A DNA stretch of 40,242 nucleotides from a virus, in IMG/VR virus record IMGVR_UViG_3300042564_001624, positions 1-40,242 of that record; one strand, 5' to 3'. A model generated the notes under the pieces. The model worked only from the letters and a program-made list of their open reading frames with translations. It did no database searches and was not told where the DNA came from. Below, piece after piece: positions 25,493 to 34,353 of the stretch. The translations under genes and the position numbers were made by a program. Numbering within the stretch: the first letter of the stretch is position 1; every line of letters starts with the position of its first letter.

Positions 25493-27268
25493 TTGGAAAA
25501 CAATACATCAGAAAATTCTAATTTAACAATAGAACAGAAAGCAATATCTCTCCTTGATACTTACGAGGGGGCGAATAACTATATCCTTAAATTAAAACTA
25601 CAAAAGGACACCAATAAAAGATTTTACCCTACTCGGGCACAATCTGACTATATCATTAATTATTACGGAGTAACACCAAAGGTAGCCAAAAGATGGGTTG
25701 ATTTAGACCCTTACTTTGCTAAAAAGATTGCCGATGAAAAATTACTAACCACGATTCCTGAACAAATATGGGTTGAAAAGCTATTAGTTGAGAAAGACAA
25801 ATCCTATCATGTTTGGGGAAAAATTACGGAAGGTGAAACTATCCACGATTTTTGGCTACCAAAAGGTGCTTTAATTAAAACCCACGTTATTAAAGATGTG
25901 AAAATTGATTATAGTAAATATAGTCATAGACCACCTCTTGAACATCAACCAATTGCTATTGAAAAATTAGTTGGGTCAAAACGATTCATATTGGCGGATG
26001 ATATGGGTCTTGGTAAAACAACCATTACCGTTATCGCGGCTTTAGAGAGTGGTGCTAAAAAAATATTAATTGTTTGTCCGGCATCTCTGAAGATTAACTG
26101 GCAAAGAGAGATTGCAAATTATACAGATAGAAGTGTTTACATTGCTGAAGGTAAAAACTTTTCAATTGAACACGATTTTGTAATTGTTAATTACGATATT
26201 CTTAAAAACTTCTACGATTTAAAAGACAAAGAAAATTCATTAATAACTCAAGGAAATTTTGACCTTATTATTTTAGATGAGGCACATTATGTGAGTAATG
26301 GTCAAGCAGCAAGAACCAAATTGGTTAATAGTTTCTGTAAAAAAGTGGATAAACTTTGGTTATTAACCGGGACACCTATGACCAATAGACCAATGAACTA
26401 CTTTAATCTGTTGGCATTAATTGAAAGTCCTGTTGCTCAGAATTGGATGGCTTACGCTATTAGATATTGTCAAGGTTATCAATTCACTGCGGGAAGTCGT
26501 AAAATATGGAACGTTACCGGAGCATCAAATTTGGAAGAATTAAGAGACCGAACTTCAAGACAAGTTTTACGAAGATTAAAAACCGACGTATTAGATTTAC
26601 CTGAAAAAATTATCACTCCAATTTATTTGAGATTAAAATCTAAAATGTATGAAGGGTTAATGGGTGAGTATTATGATTGGTATGATAAGAATCCGGATGA
26701 AAGTACATCATTAACGGTTCAGTTCAGTAAACTAATGAAAGTTCGTCAAGTAATTGCTGAAGAAAAAATTAAAGACACAATCGAACTTGCTGAAAATATT
26801 ATAGAACAAGGTAAGAAAGTTATTATTTTTACTAACTTTACTGACACTCTAAATAAAATCTCCGAACACTTTGGTAAATCGGCGGTTAAATTAGATGGTT
26901 CAACGGCAAAACCTCAACGACAATACGCTGTTGACCAATTCCAAGAAAACGAAAAAATTAAAGTGTTCATTGGAAACGTGAAAGCTGCCGGTGTTGGAAT
27001 CACATTGACCGCCGCTGAAGCAGTTATTATGAATGACCTATCATTTGTTCCGGGAGATTTATCTCAAGCTGAAGATAGAGCATACAGATATGGTCAAAAA
27101 AATTCGGTATCAGTTTATTACCCAATCTTTGATAATACCATAGAAGGGATAATTTATGATATGGTTAATATGAAGAAACAAAACATCGGAACGGTTATGG
27201 GAGATAACATTGGTGAGAGTGGTGACTTCATTGAAGAACTTATGAATAAAATCAACACCCGAAGATAA
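25493..27268 (+). CDS. SNF2-family helicase/ATPase
   Basis: The product is 591 aa. Helicase motifs in order: Q-like region near P147-Q152, motif I DDMGLGKTT (about 169-177), motif II LDEAHYV (261-267), motif III LTGTPMTNRP (291-300), motif V GVGITLTAAEA (about 500) and motif VI QAEDRAYRYGQ (about 525-535). The DEAH box plus the LTGTPM and QAEDRxYRxGQ forms are SNF2-type, closest in style to SMARCAL1-like annealing helicases. A role in fork restart or recombination, like T4 UvsW, is plausible but inferred. The start is a TTG at 25493; the frame is open back to 25460 without an ATG, and the first in-frame ATG falls in motif I. No terminator separates it from the next gene. Confidence 0.85.
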   Translation: MENNTSENSNLTIEQKAISLLDTYEGANNYILKLKLQKDTNKRFYPTRAQSDYIINYYGVTPKVAKRWVDLDPYFAKKIADEKLLTTIPEQIWVEKLLVEKDKSYHVWGKITEGETIHDFWLPKGALIKTHVIKDVKIDYSKYSHRPPLEHQPIAIEKLVGSKRFILADDMGLGKTTITVIAALESGAKKILIVCPASLKINWQREIANYTDRSVYIAEGKNFSIEHDFVIVNYDILKNFYDLKDKENSLITQGNFDLIILDEAHYVSNGQAARTKLVNSFCKKVDKLWLLTGTPMTNRPMNYFNLLALIESPVAQNWMAYAIRYCQGYQFTAGSRKIWNVTGASNLEELRDRTSRQVLRRLKTDVLDLPEKIITPIYLRLKSKMYEGLMGEYYDWYDKNPDESTSLTVQFSKLMKVRQVIAEEKIKDTIELAENIIEQGKKVIIFTNFTDTLNKISEHFGKSAVKLDGSTAKPQRQYAVDQFQENEKIKVFIGNVKAAGVGITLTAAEAVIMNDLSFVPGDLSQAEDRAYRYGQKNSVSVYYPIFDNTIEGIIYDMVNMKKQNIGTVMGDNIGESGDFIEELMNKINTRR

Positions 27269-27282
27269 TCTATTTGTTGAGA

Positions 27283-27294
27283 TATTTATAAGAA
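27283..27294 (+). promoter_or_regulatory. late-promoter-like motif for the SOD-fusion gene
   Basis: TATTTATAAGAA on the plus strand, 16 nt upstream of the start codon, followed by AT-rich leader. It is one of the clearest plus-strand copies of the recurrent motif. Confidence 0.5.
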
Positions 27295-27310
27295 ATAAAT
27301 AACAAGCCGA

Positions 27311-28849
27311 ATGAAACATATTGAAAATAAAATCAAACTCATTACGGAAGAGATTCAAAATGTTGAAAAACAAGAAAATGAAACACTCTTTCTTAATGAG
27401 ATGAAAAAGATAGGAATCGATAAATTACCTTATTCCTATTCAGCACTAAAGCAATTTATTGATGCTGAAACAATGAACTACCATTATAACAAACATTATA
27501 AAGGTTACGTAGATAAACTAAACGCCGCTCTTAAAAACAAAGATTATGGTGATTTAGAACTTGAAGAAATAGTTAAATCTATCAGTAGATTTAATAAAAC
27601 TATAAGAAATAATGCAGGAGGAGCATTTAACCACGCATTATTTTGGAAAATGTTATCACCAAAAACTCAAACTCCAAATGGTGATGTAATCAAACAAATC
27701 AAAAAAGATTTTAATACATTTGCCAACTTCAAAAAAGAATTTGAAACTATTGCAAAAGATAGATTCGGTTCAGGATGGGTTTGGTTAGTCCTAACAAAAA
27801 GAAACACCTTAAAAATTGTATCTACCGCAAATCAAGACAATCCATTAATGAATGTAGTTGAAGATGGTGGATACCCAATTTTAGGATTAGATTTATGGGA
27901 ACACGCCTACTACCTAAAATACAGAAACAAAAAAGATGACTACATTAAAAACTTTTGGAAATGTGTAAATTGGGAATTTGTTAACAAATTATACACAATG
28001 AGAGTGGATAATAAATTAAATGAAAGTGCTGAATTAAAATCTGTTATTTCTGAAGGTAAATCTGAAAGATGTAGTAGAGAAATGAATGAGGCGATTCGTA
28101 TGGTATTCAACATCAATCCAAAAGTTAAAACAATCTTCAAAGACGGAATTAACAGAATGTTAAAAGAAGTTTTTCCCGACAACTATTATGGAAATAACGA
28201 ATATGCCGAAGGTGAAGTTGCCGGAGTATATGATTTAGAAACTCAAGGTCGTTCAGTTTTAAATAAACTAAACACAAACTATAGTTGTTTTTGTGTTTTA
28301 CTTAATGATGTTAATCAAGTTTTAATATCCAAACAATTACCTGAAATAAAAATGATTGGCCTAAAACCATTTGAACAAATAAGTGAAGTTCGAAAACTTG
28401 TTGACGTTTTAGACGAATACAAATTTAGAATATTCTCACAAAAATCATCCACATTCCAAAATCTTATGAAAGTTTTAACCCAAACTAATAGTTGGGGACA
28501 ATCAAGAGAAGATAAAACTATTGAAATATTAAAAAAACAATTTGGTAATGATAACGTTAATGCTATCGGTAAACTTGGGAGTAAAGAAGATATGATTGGT
28601 GGTGTTGATTGTGAAGTAATTGTTGATGGTGTTAAAAAAACTGCACAAATTAAACCATTTACCGGTGAAAAAGAAATTAAAGATTCAATAATGATTTTAG
28701 GAACAGGAAATGTTAAACGATACTCAACGGATTGGTTAATTTTTACTCGTAATAATAAAGAAGTTTTGGTCTTTGACAATAAACATTCAAAAATAATGGA
28801 CGGTCAGTTTATTTTCCCTAAAGAAGACCTGATTTATACATTAAGTTGA
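27311..28849 (+). CDS. Mn-type superoxide dismutase fused to a PD-(D/E)XK-like nuclease domain
   Basis: The product is 512 aa. Residues of about 38-229 are a full Fe/Mn-SOD domain with all four metal ligands: H58 (NYHYNKHY), H108 (GGAFNHALFW), D194 and H198 (GLDLWEHAYY). The Gly-Gly before AFNH and STANQDNPLM with Q175 are Mn-SOD-type rather than Fe-type. It also has FGSGWVWLV and YIKNFWKCVNWEFV. Such enzymes convert superoxide to O2 and H2O2. After a linker, residues of about 390-500 carry REDKTIEILKKQFG (E400), then GGVDCEVIVDG (D433) and TAQIKPF (Q446-I-K448), the spacing of a PD-(D/E)XK fold with a QxK motif. Residues 240-385 are unrecognised. The frame is intact and uses codons like its neighbours. 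The SOD call is firm; the nuclease call is tentative. Confidence 0.85.
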   Translation: MKHIENKIKLITEEIQNVEKQENETLFLNEMKKIGIDKLPYSYSALKQFIDAETMNYHYNKHYKGYVDKLNAALKNKDYGDLELEEIVKSISRFNKTIRNNAGGAFNHALFWKMLSPKTQTPNGDVIKQIKKDFNTFANFKKEFETIAKDRFGSGWVWLVLTKRNTLKIVSTANQDNPLMNVVEDGGYPILGLDLWEHAYYLKYRNKKDDYIKNFWKCVNWEFVNKLYTMRVDNKLNESAELKSVISEGKSERCSREMNEAIRMVFNINPKVKTIFKDGINRMLKEVFPDNYYGNNEYAEGEVAGVYDLETQGRSVLNKLNTNYSCFCVLLNDVNQVLISKQLPEIKMIGLKPFEQISEVRKLVDVLDEYKFRIFSQKSSTFQNLMKVLTQTNSWGQSREDKTIEILKKQFGNDNVNAIGKLGSKEDMIGGVDCEVIVDGVKKTAQIKPFTGEKEIKDSIMILGTGNVKRYSTDWLIFTRNNKEVLVFDNKHSKIMDGQFIFPKEDLIYTLS

Positions 28850-28861
28850 TATTTATAAAAT
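28850..28861 (+). promoter_or_regulatory. late-promoter-like motif for the gp13-like gene
   Basis: TATTTATAAAAT on the plus strand, 9 nt upstream of the start codon. It begins immediately after the stop codon of the SOD-fusion gene. Confidence 0.5.
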
Positions 28862-28870
28862 AAAAACGTT

Positions 28871-30013
28871 ATGGCAATATTAACTGGTGCAACATACCAA
28901 ACTGCAATTATACCGGAACCGGAAAGAACTAAATTATATACAAGAATTAAACACTTACTTGGTGCCCCATTAAGAAGTATTGAATTAGAAGACGAACAGA
29001 TGGATAGTTTATTAGAATTATCTATTGGTGACTATTCACAATATATCCAAGATTGGTTAATTGAATCTCAATGGACTTCTTTATACAACTTAAATTTAGA
29101 TACTGAATCATTATCAAGAGCATTCATCACTAAAAGTTTAGATTGGGAAACAAGATATACTTACGCATACTCTAAAATTGTTGGATTACAAGCCGGAGGT
29201 GATTGGGTATTAAAGAAAGATTTTGTTCAGTTAGTTCCAAACCAACAAATATATGAAATCCCTGCAAACCGAGAAATAAATGAAGTGTTATGGTTTACTC
29301 CATCAACATTAAACGGACTTCTATTTGACCCATGGACTTTTGGTGGTTTAGGTGGTGGTGGTTTTGGTGGACCGGGTGGTTTCGCTCAAATGGGTGCGTC
29401 AGGTTCATATTTTATGATGCCAGCATTTGATATGTTATTAAGAATGCAAGAGATTAATATCCAACGAAGAATTATCGCGGGGGATTTAACTTATACCATA
29501 ACAGCATTACCTGAAGGTAAAAAAGCCCTTCACTTAATGAACACACCTGGTGGTAAATTTGACTTTGGTAATCAAGAAATGACAAGAGGTAAAGTATGGT
29601 ATTGGTATTATGATGTTGGTCCTGCAGATAGAGATAATTGTTTAAAAAACAATCCGGATATTATTAAATTACCATCGGATGTTCCAATTGATTCAATGTC
29701 TTGGATTGATTTAAATAATCCTTCACAACAATTTGTTAGAAGATGGTTCACCGCTTATTGTAAAGAAACGTTATCGAGAGTTAGAGGTAAATTTAGTGGT
29801 AACATTAAAACACCTGATAGTGAGTTAACGATGGATTACGCCACTTTAGCAACTGAAGGTAAAGATGAGAAATCAAAACTTGAAGAAGAATTGAAATTAA
29901 GATTAGAAAGATTACGACCTGATAAAATGATGGAACGTGAAGCATTAATTGCGGAAAATTTAAACAAACAACTTAAATTCAGAGCAATGCCAAGACAAAT
30001 TTATGTAATATAA
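28871..30013 (+). CDS. 13: neck protein (gp13-like)
   Basis: The product is 380 aa (T4 gp13 is 309). The N-terminal helical part (YTRIKHLLGAPLRSIELED, then LLELSIGDYSQYIQDWLIE) leads to VLKKDFVQLVPNQQIYEIPA and NEVLWFTPS, then a Gly-rich loop (GGLGGGGFGGPGG). The C-terminal helices contain FTAYCKETLSRVRGKFSG, ELTMDYATLATEGKDE and a charged LEEELKLRLERL. This signature (W/F-x-x-x-YC-KE-xL-x-RVRGKFSG followed by T-x-EG-x-x-EK-xL) is what I associate with gp13-type neck proteins, which bind the portal after packaging. It lies 3 nt before the next gene. Portal-adjacent adaptor of another type is the alternative. Confidence 0.6.
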   Translation: MAILTGATYQTAIIPEPERTKLYTRIKHLLGAPLRSIELEDEQMDSLLELSIGDYSQYIQDWLIESQWTSLYNLNLDTESLSRAFITKSLDWETRYTYAYSKIVGLQAGGDWVLKKDFVQLVPNQQIYEIPANREINEVLWFTPSTLNGLLFDPWTFGGLGGGGFGGPGGFAQMGASGSYFMMPAFDMLLRMQEINIQRRIIAGDLTYTITALPEGKKALHLMNTPGGKFDFGNQEMTRGKVWYWYYDVGPADRDNCLKNNPDIIKLPSDVPIDSMSWIDLNNPSQQFVRRWFTAYCKETLSRVRGKFSGNIKTPDSELTMDYATLATEGKDEKSKLEEELKLRLERLRPDKMMEREALIAENLNKQLKFRAMPRQIYVI

Positions 30014-30016
30014 TTT

Positions 30017-30397
30017 ATGAATACCGTAACTCAAAGATTAACAAGAAAAACAATTAACGATAGACGATTTTTAGGTAATACTTTAATCGAGATAGACACT
30101 ACTGAAGAAACTGAATTAATACCAATGAAAAAAATTATTACCGAATCCGATTATAGAACAAATGGGGAAATTCTACTTGTAATTAAAGATGTTGAATCTT
30201 GTAATATAATATTAGATTCTAATACAACAGAACATATTATTATTAAAGCATTAACCAAAGTATTCATTAGACCAAGTTCTGGTAAAATTGATGAATACTA
30301 TGATGAAATATTTATTGATTGGGGAGCTTGTGTTGAATTTTATATGTTAGAAAATAATTGGTACATCGTCTCATCAGATGGTTTAAAATTAGAATAA
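30017..30397 (+). CDS. unknown small beta-rich protein, 126 aa
   Basis: I do not recognise this protein. It starts 3 nt after the gp13-like stop, so it is probably co-translated. The N-terminal ~36 residues are polar, and the rest looks like a small beta domain (EILLVIKDVESCNIILDS, then IDEYYDEIFIDWGACVEFY, then NNWYIVSSDG), as in phage tail or head-decoration folds. An internal ATG (codon 37) would give MKKIITESDYRTNGE, similar to the MKxIITES starts near 24-25 kb. The sequence does not decide between the two starts. A bidirectional terminator follows directly. Confidence 0.6.
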   Translation: MNTVTQRLTRKTINDRRFLGNTLIEIDTTEETELIPMKKIITESDYRTNGEILLVIKDVESCNIILDSNTTEHIIIKALTKVFIRPSSGKIDEYYDEIFIDWGACVEFYMLENNWYIVSSDGLKLE

Positions 30398-30426
30398 AAA
30401 AAGGTGTCGAATATGACACCTTTTTT
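30397..30426. terminator. bidirectional intrinsic terminator
   Basis: The arms 30397-30408 (AAAAAAGGTGTC) and 30415-30426 form a perfect 12-bp stem with a 6-nt loop. The stem is flanked by A-run and T-run so that it works on both strands. It lies between the convergent 126-aa and DNA polymerase genes, and the A-run overlaps the stop codon of the former. Confidence 0.9.
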
Positions 30427-30429
30427 GTT

Positions 30430-33363
30430 TTAATTAATAAACTCTTCCCATCCTTCAGACGCTAAGTCATAAATGTAATCAGGACTCATTCCTCGTTTTT
30501 CCCAATATTTAATCTCACCCTCACTAATATCTAACACATCCTCTTTTAATCTATCTTGGTCACCTTCTTTAAATGGAACACCATTTATAAGTTCAGATTG
30601 TTCTTTAGTGAAAAACCCTCTATCTTCAGGATTAACAACAATTAATTGTTCTCTAACTTCTTCTTTAAACACAACCAATAACGGACCAATTCGTTTATTA
30701 AATGTTGAGATGGCTCTCTCCACATTATAATCACCTCTCATATCCGGATTGTTTTCAATTTCAGTTTGGTCTAACATATAACAATTTAATTGTATCGCCG
30801 AATCAGTATTATCAGCATTTACAAGTCTATATGCAACATCCGTTGGAACACCATTCATCGCTTCTTTCATTGGCTCGTCAGAACGAACCCAATTATCGTC
30901 AGACCAAGATTTTTCCCAACCATTTTTTAATAAAAACTTTTCTTTTTCTTTATAATGTGTGGAATCATATGATGAAAAATATAATTCTATTTGTTTTTCA
31001 GACCAACCTTTTTTAGGTTTATTCACTTTTTGAACATCTCCGTGAGACGCTTTAATACCATTATTAACATAACTAATAACATCACCTAACGAAACTTTTA
31101 AATCGTGTTTAATCGCCAATTCCATATGAGCCATTCTACTCATTAAGGAACCCGCCTTAGTTTTCATACCACATCTTTTTTTATAGTCATCAATAGATAA
31201 CTTAACCTTAGCTCTCTGAGCAATCTTCATAAGAGGAATATCTTTATCATAGATTTTTTGTAGGTATTCATAATACCATTCAATAAATTCTTGACCTTTA
31301 CCTTCCAATAATAATTTTACACCTTTATCTAAAAAGTCCTCAATATATAGTGGAAGTTTTTTAGATTTAATAGTATTACCGGTAAGTTTAATTTTACCAC
31401 TCGCCTCCATAACCGCATAGTTCTTACGAGCCAAATTAATACAAGATGGCCAAGTACCATCGGTATCCAACGCCATCTCACCTCTCATAAACATATCGTT
31501 AAATTCCGCAACGTCGGCATCATCTCCGGTATATTCTTCACCTTCTTTAACTTTCCAATTCAAACCTTTACCAATGTAACGTCTATTCTCCCATCCTTCA
31601 GGTTTAGAGAAATTGACACCATCGGTATCCATTACTAGTGGTGTATATCCTTTCTTCATAAAGAACTTAATCATCTGACGGAGATATTGTCTTCCGGTGC
31701 AAGTAATCTGTTCACCCATAAACATATCCCCCCATTCATAAACGTGTGGTGCGGATAACGCCCCAAACATCGAGTTAATGAATATCTTAATCGGTAATTG
31801 TTTTCGGTCATATGATAAGGACTTTTTACGGTCAGTTTCATAGAACTCACCCGCCAAGTTTTTATACATAATACGAGCATTACGGAAGTAAGCTAACATA
31901 CCTTTCATTCCCCCCATAACATCACACTCGGGAAACACATCGTGAACCAACTGAATAGATGGGTATAGAGACGAGTAGTCAAGTTTAAGTACATTGGTAG
32001 AGTAACCAACTTTAAGTAGTCGTGAAAGTCCTCCTACGAAGTCGGTCTTATCTTCTTTTTGAGGTATTGCAAGTTTATTCTTATATGACCAAGCTAACAT
32101 AATCATTCTCCATAATGTGGCAGTTCCCATCGTGGAAACTCTTTCATATGTTGTTGGTACCATTGACGCTAATAGAAACGTTCCTTGGTTGAATTCATCA
32201 TCCACTGTCAGCGTTTCCTCCAAGTCATCGTCAAGATATCTCTCTACAATGTTATCACCTGTTACCTTTAAGTATTTACCCGGAAATCTTGTGTCCAAAT
32301 TATCAAAGGCGGGATTATCCGCTTTCTTGTATTTTCCATTCTCAACATTTAACCAATACTCCTCTTTTTTAGCATACATCGGACCAATATCTAAATGGTC
32401 AATATAAACTCGGTCAGGAGCTTCAGCTTTAATATATTGAGTAATGTACTTTAACCCTGCAGATTTAATACTTGAGTTGATTGCTTGTGCTCTACGAACA
32501 GAGTGAATAATATCAATGATATTATAACCCCATAATTGAGTTTGAGAATATCTCTCAACCTCATTCGCAAGTTTTAACATACCATCTTTTTGCCCGATAG
32601 GTCTTGCAGGATTTAAAGATTTTGCAATCTTTTTGATGTCCAAGTTAAGTGCTTTACATCTTTCAAATATCCAAAACCAGTCGAAGTTTGCTGAGTTGTA
32701 TCCACCAATGATTGAAGGTTTAAGTTCATCAATAATTTTGAAGAATTCTACCAACCCTCTACGTTCTTGGTCTTCATCAGCACACTCAATAACTTTTTGG
32801 TATCCTTTATTAGTTTTGATTCCAATCATAAATATACGACCATCTTTAGGTTCTAAAGCAGTCGTCTCCAAGTCAAATCCGAGTCTAGTTATGTCGTTAT
32901 ACTCTTCATATCCTTTGAATAATCTTTTCTCTCTTGAAATAAGGAATTGTTCTACCGGTGGAAGTACCGTTAATTTACCTTTTGTTTTTTCACCCCATGG
33001 GTCTACACCACCATCTCTAAAGAATTGAATAAGTGAACGATACCCTTTCATTGACTTAACCATAAACTTAAGACCTTTTTCTAATCTCTCATTACCTTTG
33101 GTTTCTAATTTATCAATGATAATACCATGTTTCTTCATCGCCTCTTTTTGTTGGTCTTTAGATTTTGAATAAAAATTCAAATCTCTTAAGTCCCCAACCC
33201 AAGCAAATGCCGTAAATGTGTCTTTTTTGATTATCTTTCCCTGACCAGGGATTTCTTTAATTTTGTAGATAGCATCCGATGCGTAATCATACTCGATTGC
33301 AACGATGTGCTCTTCAGGGTCATTCCCCTCAAGGAATGCTTTAATTTCTTCTTGTGTTACCAT
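30430..33363 (-). CDS. 43: family B DNA polymerase (gp43-like)
   Basis: The product is 977 aa (T4 gp43 is 898). The 3'-5' exonuclease motifs are ExoI FDLETTAL (D164, E166), ExoII GYNSANFDWFW (N223, D228) and an ExoIII-like tyrosine-aspartate region around residues 280-310. Polymerase motifs are A at KLDYSSLYPSI (D462), B at IKIFINSMFGALS (K526 to G534) and C at VMDTDGVNF (D579, D581). All catalytic aspartates are present, so the enzyme should be active in synthesis and proofreading. It is the replicative polymerase and would work with the gp32-like protein elsewhere in the window. The gene lies alone between structural genes, convergent with the neck genes. A TATTTATAGAAA motif lies about 55 nt upstream. 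Confidence 0.93.
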   Translation of the reverse strand: MVTQEEIKAFLEGNDPEEHIVAIEYDYASDAIYKIKEIPGQGKIIKKDTFTAFAWVGDLRDLNFYSKSKDQQKEAMKKHGIIIDKLETKGNERLEKGLKFMVKSMKGYRSLIQFFRDGGVDPWGEKTKGKLTVLPPVEQFLISREKRLFKGYEEYNDITRLGFDLETTALEPKDGRIFMIGIKTNKGYQKVIECADEDQERRGLVEFFKIIDELKPSIIGGYNSANFDWFWIFERCKALNLDIKKIAKSLNPARPIGQKDGMLKLANEVERYSQTQLWGYNIIDIIHSVRRAQAINSSIKSAGLKYITQYIKAEAPDRVYIDHLDIGPMYAKKEEYWLNVENGKYKKADNPAFDNLDTRFPGKYLKVTGDNIVERYLDDDLEETLTVDDEFNQGTFLLASMVPTTYERVSTMGTATLWRMIMLAWSYKNKLAIPQKEDKTDFVGGLSRLLKVGYSTNVLKLDYSSLYPSIQLVHDVFPECDVMGGMKGMLAYFRNARIMYKNLAGEFYETDRKKSLSYDRKQLPIKIFINSMFGALSAPHVYEWGDMFMGEQITCTGRQYLRQMIKFFMKKGYTPLVMDTDGVNFSKPEGWENRRYIGKGLNWKVKEGEEYTGDDADVAEFNDMFMRGEMALDTDGTWPSCINLARKNYAVMEASGKIKLTGNTIKSKKLPLYIEDFLDKGVKLLLEGKGQEFIEWYYEYLQKIYDKDIPLMKIAQRAKVKLSIDDYKKRCGMKTKAGSLMSRMAHMELAIKHDLKVSLGDVISYVNNGIKASHGDVQKVNKPKKGWSEKQIELYFSSYDSTHYKEKEKFLLKNGWEKSWSDDNWVRSDEPMKEAMNGVPTDVAYRLVNADNTDSAIQLNCYMLDQTEIENNPDMRGDYNVERAISTFNKRIGPLLVVFKEEVREQLIVVNPEDRGFFTKEQSELINGVPFKEGDQDRLKEDVLDISEGEIKYWEKRGMSPDYIYDLASEGWEEFIN

Positions 33364-33417
33364 TTTATATTTTTTAGAATGACATATTCGCTCCGATTTT
33401 AAATCAGGTTTGTCTTG

Positions 33418-33429
33418 TTTCTATAAATA
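33418..33429 (-). promoter_or_regulatory. late-promoter-like motif upstream of DNA polymerase
   Basis: TATTTATAGAAA on the minus strand, about 55 nt before the start codon, farther than at other genes. The leader between contains a short GATTTAAAATC palindrome. Late-type control of a polymerase gene would be unexpected, so an additional early promoter may exist. Confidence 0.35.
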
Positions 33430-33461
33430 TAAAAGATAATAATTAATAAATCAATTTTAGA

Positions 33462-34307
33462 TTAATGACATGGAAGTAAATTATTAAAATTAACAATTCC
33501 GGTGATTATAGAATTAAAAACGGTAATTACTTGATATCCGTTTACTTGAGTAACATAACTACCATCATTAATCAATGAAATTGTTTGTCCATTAGGGTCA
33601 CTATAAATTGTTCCACCTATTTGTAATGGGGTGTACATATAATAATTCTCACCACCAATAATATAAAAAGGAGGGGCTAATACATAATCTTCAACAATAC
33701 ATTTAATTAGTTGAGGTCCGTCAGCAATAAAATCAATAAATAAATGACCAATATCATCATAAATACCTGAACCCATATTAACTTCAGATAATACAGGAAC
33801 TGTTGTGGTTGTGGTTGTAGTATGATTAATTGTGGTAGTAGTTGTAGTACAAGGACAACATTCTGTAGTTGTTGTTGTAGTATAAGGTCCATTAATACAA
33901 CAAGGAAATTCTGACACGTAACAACTATCATAAACTAAATCATCCGCAATAAACGAATCTTGAACATTAATAAATAATTCTTCACGTATTGGTAATATAA
34001 GAACACCATCAGAATTTCTTAACATAAACTGACCGGCATATCTACCAACTCTATTAGTATCTCTTGGAGTAAATTGATAGTAAATGTAATATTCAGGACC
34101 GGAGTTTAAATCAACAAAAGTTTTTTCAACAAACCCTGCGGGTCTTGAACTTATTTTTGGAATACCGGTTTCTACGTCAACCATTGAGAAGAAAATGGCC
34201 GATTCTTCAATCATATCCATAAACTTATTATAGTCACTTCTTCCGTCTTTAACCACTTGTAACTTTAGTACCGGTAAGGTTGCGTTTTTCTTTATAAAAA
34301 AATCCAT
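33462..34307 (-). CDS. BppU-like baseplate/fibre adaptor with Thr tracts
   Basis: The product is 281 aa. The N-terminal ~120 residues (FFIKKNATLPVLKLQVVKDG, IFFSMVDVETG, YYIYYQFTPRDTNRVGRYAG, then LPIREELFINVQDS) look like the beta-sandwich N-domain of BppU-type baseplate proteins, with the F-S-M-x-D and DT-xx-x-G-x-Y-x-G-x-F pattern. Residues 143-169 are three Thr runs (six, six and seven) separated by ECCPC and INH, with C129, C136 and C137 just before. The C-terminal ~110 residues form a second beta-rich domain. A probable receptor-binding or decoration role fits the surface-exposed Thr linker. It lies just downstream of the glycosyltransferase operon but has its own TATTTATAAATA motif. 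Confidence 0.55.
   Translation of the reverse strand: MDFFIKKNATLPVLKLQVVKDGRSDYNKFMDMIEESAIFFSMVDVETGIPKISSRPAGFVEKTFVDLNSGPEYYIYYQFTPRDTNRVGRYAGQFMLRNSDGVLILPIREELFINVQDSFIADDLVYDSCYVSEFPCCINGPYTTTTTTECCPCTTTTTTINHTTTTTTTVPVLSEVNMGSGIYDDIGHLFIDFIADGPQLIKCIVEDYVLAPPFYIIGGENYYMYTPLQIGGTIYSDPNGQTISLINDGSYVTQVNGYQVITVFNSIITGIVNFNNLLPCH
33801..33881 (-). repeat. Thr-tract coding repeat in the BppU-like gene
   Basis: Three Thr runs are encoded with mixed ACA, ACT and ACC codons and separated by Cys-rich and INH spacers. The same sort of sequence occurs in the sheath gene (21357-21455). Confidence 0.8.
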
Positions 34308-34317
34308 CTATTGTTTT

Positions 34318-34329
34318 TATTTATAAATA
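34318..34329 (-). promoter_or_regulatory. late-promoter-like motif TATTTATAAATA
   Basis: This is a perfect copy of the recurrent motif, 10 nt upstream of the BppU-like start, with an AAAACAATAG leader. It lies in the 46-nt gap after the sugar operon and marks an independent unit for the virion gene. Confidence 0.65.
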
Positions 34330-34353
34330 CTTTGCTTTCCAAAAATAAACAAA

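Noticed and set aside
28315-28779. 154-aa open frame on the minus strand opposite the SOD fusion
   Set aside because: It is a mirror frame of a well-supported gene, rich in Ser/Ile/Leu with no recognisable motif or promoter.
30702-31016. 104-aa plus-strand frame opposite the DNA polymerase gene
   Set aside because: Antisense to a conserved polymerase region; no motif.
33462-34307. BppU-like gene considered as a diversity-generating retroelement target
   Set aside because: No reverse transcriptase, template repeat or adenine-biased variable region is seen in the window.
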